From Clostridiales bacterium (GTDB lineage: Bacteria > Bacillota > Clostridia > Lachnospirales > Lachnospiraceae): a stretch of DNA of 8,325 nucleotides. Below are positions 1 to 5,346 of this stretch, piece after piece (within the stretch, counting starts at the first letter, position 1; the number at the start of each line of letters is the position of its first letter). The notes under the pieces are model-generated. The model made no database searches. It saw only the letters and a program-made list of their open reading frames with translations, and was not told where the DNA came from. The DNA lies in contig JAATEU010000048.1 of assembly GCA_015655565.1 (NCBI GenBank), forward strand, positions 1-8,325. The letters are read 5' to 3'. A program made the position numbers and the translations under genes.

Positions 1-915
1 ACCCGTTCCATGAGTCCTAAAACAGCGATTGTAATGGCGGCAGTATTTAATTTTTTAGGTGTATTCGTTATGACTATTTTTAATGCGACGGTTGCCCAGA
101 CAATTTATAATATGGTGGATTTCGGGGGGGATTCAAAGGATTCTTTAATAGCACTGTGTGCCGCATTATTTGCAATCGTTATATGGGCAACTGCAGCATG
201 GGCATTTGGAATACCCACCAGTGAAAGCCATGCACTGATAGCAGGTCTTTCCGGTGCGGCAATTGCTTTGCAGGGCGGACTTTCCGGAATTAACGGCAGT
301 GAATGGATTAAGGTTATTTATGGTCTGCTTATTTCTACGGCAATGGGTTTTGGTATCGGCTTTATTGTAGTCCGTATTATAATATTCTTCTTTAGAAAGT
401 CGGACAAGCGTAAGACAAGGCCTTTTTTCCAAAAGGCCCAGATAGCCGGCGGGGCTGCCATGGCTTTTATGCACGGAGCACAGGATGGGCAAAAATTTAT
501 GGGGGTTTTTATGCTGGGAATCTTCCTTGCCAATGGACAGAGTGATGTAACCGATTTTACAATTCCGGTCTGGCTGATGATTCTGTGCTCGGTAGTTATG
601 GCGCTTGGTACCTCCATAGGCGGTTACCGCATTATTAAGACAGTGGGAATGGGAATGGTAAAACTGAATACATATCAAGGCTTTGCAGCGGATGCTGCTG
701 CGGCAGTCAGTCTGCTTATATCTTCCGTTTTCGGATTTCCGGTCAGTACAACCCATACCAAGACAACCGCAATAATGGGTGTCGGTGCTTCCAAAAGACT
801 TTCTTCCGTCAACTGGAGTGTAGTAAAGGAAATGGTGATTGCCTGGATATTGACATTCCCGGGATGTGGTGTGGTTGGATTTCTAATGGCATATATATTT
901 ATGAAGATTTTTTAA
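1..915 (+). CDS. pit: PiT-family inorganic phosphate transporter, 5'-truncated by window edge
   Basis: This is an integral membrane permease that takes up inorganic phosphate (PiT/PHO-4 family, normally driven by an ion gradient). The frame is open from the first base (codons T-R-S precede the Met at position 10). The text around that Met, RSMSPKTAIVMAAVFNFLG, matches the interior of PiT proteins after the first 'GxxDxxNA' repeat, so the true start lies upstream and this Met is internal. Numbering from that Met: GIPTSESHALIAGLSGAAIA at about 67-86, the second conserved repeat HGAQDGQKFMGV at 155-166, and FGFPVSTTHTKTTAIMGVG at 241-259, all family hallmarks. Multiple hydrophobic segments are evident, with a short basic cytoplasmic loop at about 129-142. 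The TAA stop is followed 64 bases later by a DUF47 gene, a classic partner. No terminator separates them, so they are probably co-transcribed. The family assignment is secure. The ion coupling and affinity cannot be read from the sequence. Confidence 0.95.
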   Translation, partial: TRSMSPKTAIVMAAVFNFLGVFVMTIFNATVAQTIYNMVDFGGDSKDSLIALCAALFAIVIWATAAWAFGIPTSESHALIAGLSGAAIALQGGLSGINGSEWIKVIYGLLISTAMGFGIGFIVVRIIIFFFRKSDKRKTRPFFQKAQIAGGAAMAFMHGAQDGQKFMGVFMLGIFLANGQSDVTDFTIPVWLMILCSVVMALGTSIGGYRIIKTVGMGMVKLNTYQGFAADAAAAVSLLISSVFGFPVSTTHTKTTAIMGVGASKRLSSVNWSVVKEMVIAWILTFPGCGVVGFLMAYIFMKIF

Positions 916-979
916 TATTTTAGTCATATGGAAGATATGTAACTTATTTACCTATAAAAGATTAAGAAAGGATATTGAA

Positions 980-1603
980 ATGAACGGCAAAAAAGAATAT
1001 AATTATTTTGAAGCTTTTGTTAATTTATCAAGATTTTCATTGAATTCGGCAGAAATTTTGAATAAGACCTTACGGGAATTCAATATTTTAAAGATTGAAG
1101 AAAAGATCCGTGAAATGCATAATATTGAGCATTCTGCCGATATAGCCAAGCATGACCTGCTGAACAGGCTGGTGAAGGAATTCCTTCCGCCCATTGAACG
1201 GGAGGATATTACCAGTCTGTCCCAGAAAATTGATGATGTTACGGATGCTATTGAGGATGTGTTAATTTGTATTGATATATTTAATGTAAAATCCATCCGG
1301 CCTGAAATTTTAAAATTTACGGAAATGATTGTGGATTGCTGCAAATCCATGGATGTTGCTTTAGCGGAATTCCAAAACTTTAAAAAATCTAAGAGGCTGC
1401 ATTCTGAAATCATAGAAATAAACCGTTTAGAGGAAGAAGGAGATGCACTTTATGTTAATGGGGTGCGTAATCTGTATAAAACGACAAAAGATCCCGTTGA
1501 ATTAATGGTTTGGACAGAAATATTCCGCAGATTGGAAAAATGCTGTGATGCTTGTGAAGATGTCGCAAATGATATAGAAAGCATAGTGATGAAAAATTCC
1601 TGA
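980..1603 (+). CDS. DUF47 / PhoU-like protein, partner of the phosphate transporter
   Basis: This is a soluble all-helical protein of 207 aa, the usual length for the DUF47 (PhoU_div, Pit accessory) family. These proteins resemble PhoU and are thought to control the adjacent Pit permease. No signal peptide or membrane helix is visible. Acidic clusters typical of the metal-binding PhoU fold are present: E50-xxx-D54, FLPPIEREDI at 68-77 followed by D85/D86/D89/E92/D93, then E151-E153/D155, and D190-ACED-VANDIE near the C-terminus. The start is well supported: an AAAGGA Shine-Dalgarno sequence at 967-972 lies 7 nt before the ATG. The gene follows the pit gene directly on the same strand. The order pit then DUF47 is fine functionally, although the reverse order also occurs in Firmicutes. 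Family confidence is high. The regulatory role is inferred from family knowledge. Confidence 0.93.
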   Translation: MNGKKEYNYFEAFVNLSRFSLNSAEILNKTLREFNILKIEEKIREMHNIEHSADIAKHDLLNRLVKEFLPPIEREDITSLSQKIDDVTDAIEDVLICIDIFNVKSIRPEILKFTEMIVDCCKSMDVALAEFQNFKKSKRLHSEIIEINRLEEEGDALYVNGVRNLYKTTKDPVELMVWTEIFRRLEKCCDACEDVANDIESIVMKNS

Positions 1604-1734
1604 AAGGACTGGTGATACTGCGGATAGGATATAGTATTAAAGTCGAATGATAAATTAGCAGTAGTGGGAAAAAGAGCCAACATTAAAATATTGTAAAAAT
1701 TTTAATTGGAATACGCTGGAAGAGGAGAAGAAGA

Positions 1735-2796
1735 ATGAATTCGGGAAAGCAAAAGGCGTTTCTTATACATTTTGCTTATTTTACGGTAATATTGGGACTT
1801 GCGTACATCAGCATTAAATATTTTCTACCTTTACTGATGCCATTTGTCATCGGCTTGATAGTTGCAGCTTTCTTAAGGCCGACTATTGATTTGGTGTCAG
1901 ATAAACTGCATCTGAGACGTCCTTTTGTTTCCATAATTATTCTTCTGGTTTTTTACAGTTTCATAGCTTTTCTGGCAACTTTGGTAAGTGCTAAGGTATT
2001 TTCCTTCCTGCAGGATTTAGTTTACCAGGTTCCTAAACTCTATAAAGATTTTATTGAACCTGCACTTAATACAACTGCCGGCGATTTATTGCGCCGGTTT
2101 CCGGACATAGAATTCTATCTGGAAGATATTTTTGATAGTATTAATAATTCTATTTTTTCCTTCCTCACAACAGCTTCGTCTACGGTTCTTGGTGTAATAA
2201 CAGGCTTTGCAGGTCAGGTTCCGTCCATTCTTATTAATTTTATTTTTACGATTGTGTCGTCTTTTTTCTTTACAATAGATTATCACCGTATTGCAGGCTT
2301 TGTATTAAAACAATTTTCTAAAGAAAAAAGAATTATTATAATAAAAGTGAAAGATAATGTTATTGGGACAATTGGTAAATTTATTAAGGCCTATGCTGTT
2401 ATAATTATAATTACGTTTTTGGAATTATCGGCAGGCTTCTGGTTTCTTAAGATACCAAATCCGTTTTTGATGGGAGCCCTGGTAGCTATAGTTGATATCC
2501 TGCCGATACTTGGTACAGGAGCGGTATTGCTGCCTTGGTGCATAATTGCCTTTATTTTCGGAAATAATTTCATTGGATTCGGAATTTTGATATTATATGT
2601 TATTATTACAGTTGTCAGGCAGACCTTAGAACCAAGGGTGATAGGACAGCAGATCGGACTGCATCCGATTGTGACCTTAATCTGCATCTTCGTAGGGGCA
2701 CAATTATTGGGTGTATTAGGTATTTTTCTGCTTCCGGTTACAGCAACCATAATAAAAAAATTAAATGATGAAGGAACCATACATTTATTTCGCTGA
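1735..2796 (+). CDS. ytvI: AI-2E family transporter, YtvI-like sporulation membrane protein
   Basis: This is a polytopic membrane protein of 353 aa with the layout of the AI-2E/PerM family. Helices lie at about 9-29, 31-47 and 65-85, then a hydrophilic section at about 95-140, then helices at about 162-181, 217-235, 243-272, 277-297 and 310-338. Family motifs are visible: VDILPILGTGAVLLPW at 253-268 and LEPRVIGQQIGLHPIVTL at 298-315. The last motif, with a C-terminal LLGVLGIFLLP, fits the YtvI subgroup linked to sporulation in Bacillus and Clostridia. Other family members have been reported to export AI-2 or act as Na+/H+ antiporters, so the substrate is not defined here. The start is supported by AGAGGAG at 1721-1727, 7 nt before the ATG. 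The gene stands 131 bases from the DUF47 gene, and I could not identify a convincing promoter in that gap. A hairpin with flanking T-tract at 2946-2982 probably ends the transcript. The AI-2E family is certain; the YtvI assignment is likely. Confidence 0.85.
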   Translation: MNSGKQKAFLIHFAYFTVILGLAYISIKYFLPLLMPFVIGLIVAAFLRPTIDLVSDKLHLRRPFVSIIILLVFYSFIAFLATLVSAKVFSFLQDLVYQVPKLYKDFIEPALNTTAGDLLRRFPDIEFYLEDIFDSINNSIFSFLTTASSTVLGVITGFAGQVPSILINFIFTIVSSFFFTIDYHRIAGFVLKQFSKEKRIIIIKVKDNVIGTIGKFIKAYAVIIIITFLELSAGFWFLKIPNPFLMGALVAIVDILPILGTGAVLLPWCIIAFIFGNNFIGFGILILYVIITVVRQTLEPRVIGQQIGLHPIVTLICIFVGAQLLGVLGIFLLPVTATIIKKLNDEGTIHLFR

Positions 2797-2834
2797 CACC
2801 AGCGTCCATGTGTGGATGCCATTCATAATTGATG

Positions 2835-2927
2835 AGCCTGTCTCATAACCTTTCGATTTTTACTTGTGCCTGGAATGGCGTTGATGCCTTTATCAAGTAT
2901 TAAAATCAATGAGTTTAGAGACGGGCT
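2835..2927. repeat. 93-bp imperfect long inverted repeat (MITE-like or structured 3' UTR)
   Basis: The left arm 2835-2866 and right arm 2894-2927 are imperfect reverse complements. When the right arm is reversed, the arms align from AGCCTGTCTC against AGCCCGTCTC, through a mismatched stretch with a shared AAC, to GATTTT-TACTTG against GATTTTAATACTTG. About 24 of 32 aligned positions are identical, with one 2-nt bulge. The 27-nt centre contains a small GGCG-TTGA-TGCC hairpin (2877-2888). The arrangement is that of a tiny non-autonomous transposable element or remnant with terminal inverted repeats, or of a long structured RNA in the ytvI 3' UTR. Flanking GATG and GATT give at most an imperfect short target duplication, so mobility is not shown. 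No open reading frame of note lies within. Confidence 0.55.
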
Positions 2928-2945
2928 GATTTTAATCTATCAAGA

Positions 2946-2982
2946 AAATTCCCCCTTTTATGCGGGGGTGGATTTATTTTTT
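2946..2982 (+). terminator. Probable Rho-independent terminator after the ytvI-like gene
   Basis: A CCCCC (2951-2955) / GGGGG (2964-2968) stem has an 8-nt loop. An AAAT/ATTT lower helix (2946-2949 with 2972-2975) extends it across a small internal loop. A T-rich run, ATTTATTTTTT, follows at 2972-2982. Its position between the ytvI-like gene and the next promoter fits a transcript end. The GC stem is only 5 bp, and TTTATGC in the loop (2957-2963) can instead pair with GCATAAA (2983-2989), so efficiency is uncertain. Confidence 0.55.
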
Positions 2983-3002
2983 GCATAAATATAACATAAA
3001 TC

Positions 3003-3031
3003 TTGAAATTATTTACAACATAAGTTATAGT
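3003..3031 (+). promoter_or_regulatory. Sigma-A type promoter of the MoxR-DUF58-transglutaminase operon
   Basis: TTGAAA at 3003-3008 and TATAGT at 3026-3031 are separated by 17 bases, close to the vegetative consensus, and start transcription at about 3038. An alternative overlapping pair, TTTACA at 3012-3017 and TATCAT at 3036-3041 (18-base spacing), is weaker. Two AACATAA copies (2993-2999 and 3017-3023) and a TATAAC/GTTATA inverted pair (2990-2995 / 3024-3029) bracket the -35 element and could mark an operator. That last point is speculative. Confidence 0.65.
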
Positions 3032-3062
3032 AATATATCATAGTGAAGTAAAAAAAATTCCT

Positions 3063-3124
3063 GTAACCGAATTACGGCGGAAAAGCACCGCCTTTTAGCG
3101 GAAGACAAAAGTATCTTCCGCTAA
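3063..3124 (+). promoter_or_regulatory. Structured 5' leader with tandem stem-loops upstream of the moxR-like gene
   Basis: Between the predicted transcription start and the moxR-like start codon lie consecutive hairpins. The first is GTAA-N5-TTAC (3063-3066 / 3072-3075). The second is GGCGG-N7-CCGCC (3076-3080 / 3088-3092), followed directly by TTTT, which gives it a weak terminator look. The third is a perfect 11-bp stem, TTAGCGGAAGA / TCTTCCGCTAA (3095-3105 / 3114-3124), with an 8-nt loop. The hexamer GCGGAA occurs in both the second and third hairpins (3077-3082 and 3098-3103), so the 3' arm TTCCGC (3116-3121) could pair with either. This is compatible with an attenuator or with an mRNA stabiliser. 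It does not match any riboswitch consensus I know. Confidence 0.5.
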
Positions 3125-3169
3125 GCTGTATTATAGTAAAAAATGTTGAAATTTTAAGGGGAGCATATA

Positions 3170-4111
3170 ATGACGGCATATTCAGAAAATTCGAAGCACA
3201 TTATTAATGAAGTAAGTAAAGTAATAATAGGCAAGAATCACATAATAAGTAAGGTTTTAACTGCAATATTGGCAAAAGGTCATATCCTGATTGAAGATAT
3301 ACCGGGTGTAGGAAAGACTACACTGGCCCTTGCTTTTTCCCGGGCTATGGATTTAGAGCATAACAGACTTCAATTTACTCCGGATGTACTGCCCACGGAT
3401 GTGGTGGGTTATCATCTGTTAGATAAAGAGGGCGGGGAATATCAATTTAAACCTGGTCCGGTTATGTGTAATTTATTTCTTGCTGATGAAATCAACCGGA
3501 CGTCTCCTAAATCACAATCAGCCTTATTAGAGGTTATGGAGGAAGGAAATGTGACGATTGACAGTATCACCAGAGAGGTGCCCAAACCGTTTACCGTAAT
3601 TGCAACCCAGAATCCAATCGGGTCGATTGGAACCCAAATGCTTCCGGAATCGCAATTGGACCGGTTTATGATTAAATTAACAATGGGTTATCCCGATATA
3701 CTCAGTGAAGTGGAAATGTTAAAAGGCAGGCAGGATATAAATCCGTTGTCAATGGTTCAGACCGTAGTAAACAAAAAAGACATTCTTGACATGCAGGCCC
3801 TGGTTGAGAAGGTTTTTATTCATGACAGCATCTATGAATATATCGTTAAAATTGTGCTGCAGACAAGAAAACATCCGTTAATCCAATTAGGCTTAAGTCC
3901 AAGGGGAACCCTTGCGCTGACTAATATGGCGAAAGCAAATGCTTTTATTTATAACAGGGATTATATGATACCGGATGACGTAAAAGTGGTTTTTCATGAT
4001 GTAGCTTCCCACCGTATGTTCTTAAAGCCCAAGGCGAGAATAAATGATATGACTATGGATCGAATGATTGATACTATTTTAAAACAGGTACAGGCTCCTA
4101 GGGTCGGTTGA
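3170..4111 (+). CDS. MoxR-family AAA+ ATPase
   Basis: This is a cytoplasmic AAA+ ATPase of the MoxR group (AAA_3 domain plus lid), thought to act as a chaperone or maturation factor for partner proteins encoded next to it. At 313 aa it has the usual length. Motifs are complete: Walker A EDIPGVGKTT at about 42-51 (K49, T50), Walker B LFLADE at 102-107 (D106, E107), sensor 1 in ATQNP (N148), arginine finger in LDRF (R165), and sensor 2 in GLSPRG (R245). It should therefore bind and hydrolyse ATP. AAGGGGAG ending at 3163, 6 nt before the ATG, supports the start. It is the first gene of a three-gene operon behind a strong promoter and a structured leader. The stop TGA is separated from the DUF58 start by only 14 nt, so coupled translation is likely. 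The MoxR-DUF58-transglutaminase order is a conserved arrangement. The identity of the client protein is inferred to be the DUF58 or transglutaminase partner. Confidence 0.95.
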   Translation: MTAYSENSKHIINEVSKVIIGKNHIISKVLTAILAKGHILIEDIPGVGKTTLALAFSRAMDLEHNRLQFTPDVLPTDVVGYHLLDKEGGEYQFKPGPVMCNLFLADEINRTSPKSQSALLEVMEEGNVTIDSITREVPKPFTVIATQNPIGSIGTQMLPESQLDRFMIKLTMGYPDILSEVEMLKGRQDINPLSMVQTVVNKKDILDMQALVEKVFIHDSIYEYIVKIVLQTRKHPLIQLGLSPRGTLALTNMAKANAFIYNRDYMIPDDVKVVFHDVASHRMFLKPKARINDMTMDRMIDTILKQVQAPRVG

Positions 4112-4125
4112 ATAAGAGGTGTTAT

Positions 4126-5346
4126 ATGGTAAGAAATAAATTGGGTTATCTTCTGTTTCTTATAATCTCGGGACTTTTTGCAATATTATATAATGAATAC
4201 TTTATGGGGGTCATTTTTTTAGTGGCAGTTATACTGCCGCTTGTTCTGCTGGGGATCGCAATTGTTTCCTCTTTTAAAGTAACGGTCAAATTGGATACGA
4301 CTACCCGGGCGGCCGGAAAAGAGGAATTTCTGAATTTAACGGTAAATCTTAAAAATACATCTATTTTCCCCATATCACGTATGGATATGTTAATACAATA
4401 TTATAATGAATTTTCCGGTGAAATAAAAAAAGAAAATATACAGATTACTTTGGATCAGAAAAGTTCCCAAAATGTATCCTGCCAGATTACTTCCAAATAC
4501 TGCGGGAATTTAATATTTGAAATTAAAAAAATAAGGCTGTATGATTATTTCCATCTTTGTTCCATAAATAAAAAGATTAATCAGGCAATTAAAATAGCGG
4601 TTATTCCGGAAGCCTATGAAATATCGGAGGATATCATAGCTGAAAACAATAAAATTATGGTTGACAGTGATATTTATTCAAAATATAAACCAGGTGACGA
4701 CCCATCGGAAGTATTCGGAATCCGGGAATACAGAGAAGGGGATAAACAAAACCGTATTCATTGGAAGCTCAGCTATAAGCAGGAAGAATTAATGATCAAG
4801 GAATTTAGTGATCCAATCAGAGAATCCATAGTAATATTATTCGATATATATTGTGGGGAAAAGGGTGAAAAAAGACTGCAGTATGTGGATGGATTACTGG
4901 ACTGTGCCCTGTCTGTATCCTGTTCCCTTTTGTTAAGGGAACATATTCATAAATTTGTCTGGTATGATCAGGACCGCTTAAGGCAGTTTGTGATTCGTAA
5001 TCAGACGGATAGTTTTACGGTGATGGAAGCTTTCTTAAGAATGCCGGTTTCGCCCGGAGATTCTGTTATCGGCAGGCATGACATAAGCCGTGGGGCTGAA
5101 AATGATACGCATATGATTTATATTACTTCAGTACTTAAGGAAGAGGACCTTTATTGTTGGGCGGATAATTATAAAGGTGCTATATTATACCTTATGTATG
5201 TTAATGAGTTGGATGTGCATCCCGTAAGGGAAGAGGTCAGAAGCTTATTAAAAGATATGCGGGTAATCTTCTATGAACTGGATTTAAACAATATAAATGA
5301 TGCAATTATGGCAATAGGTTTTATGCAGGGTTATGGAAGGGAGTGA
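4126..5346 (+). CDS. DUF58 domain membrane protein
   Basis: This protein (406 aa from this start) has two N-terminal membrane helices at about 6-22 and 27-48, then a beta-rich segment, then the DUF58 core GIREYREGDKQNRIHWKLS at 198-216, which is the family signature. The core is followed by a vWA-like half starting at IVILFDIYC (about 235-243). In many DUF58 proteins this position carries a DxSxS metal-binding (MIDAS) pattern. Here it reads D240-I-Y-C-G, so the site appears degenerate. ATG 4126 is chosen because AAGAGGTG (4114-4121) sits just upstream of it. An in-frame TTG at 4108, overlapping the moxR-like stop, would add 6 residues but lacks a good binding site. The last codons overlap the next gene by 4 bases (GTGA). 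Function is not established. It is probably a membrane adaptor between the MoxR ATPase and the transglutaminase-like protein. Confidence 0.92.
   Translation: MVRNKLGYLLFLIISGLFAILYNEYFMGVIFLVAVILPLVLLGIAIVSSFKVTVKLDTTTRAAGKEEFLNLTVNLKNTSIFPISRMDMLIQYYNEFSGEIKKENIQITLDQKSSQNVSCQITSKYCGNLIFEIKKIRLYDYFHLCSINKKINQAIKIAVIPEAYEISEDIIAENNKIMVDSDIYSKYKPGDDPSEVFGIREYREGDKQNRIHWKLSYKQEELMIKEFSDPIRESIVILFDIYCGEKGEKRLQYVDGLLDCALSVSCSLLLREHIHKFVWYDQDRLRQFVIRNQTDSFTVMEAFLRMPVSPGDSVIGRHDISRGAENDTHMIYITSVLKEEDLYCWADNYKGAILYLMYVNELDVHPVREEVRSLLKDMRVIFYELDLNNINDAIMAIGFMQGYGRE

Noticed and set aside
166..756. Open frame of 196 codons on the minus strand inside the phosphate transporter
   Set aside because: It lies entirely opposite a clear PiT gene, has a Cys/His/Asn-rich composition with no recognisable fold, and has no ribosome binding site. 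It is a shadow frame.
1604..1734. Possible promoter with TATAGT at 1630-1635, or a sigma-E-like AATACGCT at 1710-1717, upstream of the ytvI-like gene
   Set aside because: No acceptable -35 element sits at the right distance for either. The second would start transcription on top of the ribosome binding site. The gene may have a weak promoter that I cannot see or may be read from the pit-DUF47 transcript.
2391..2822. Minus-strand open frame of 143 codons overlapping the ytvI-like C-terminus
   Set aside because: It is antisense to conserved membrane helices and has no supporting motif or promoter; its sequence is explained by the real gene on the + strand.
3040..3169. Known riboswitch (for example c-di-GMP class I) in the moxR leader
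   Set aside because: The conserved GEMM-type core and tetraloop-receptor elements are not present; only simple stems can be seen.
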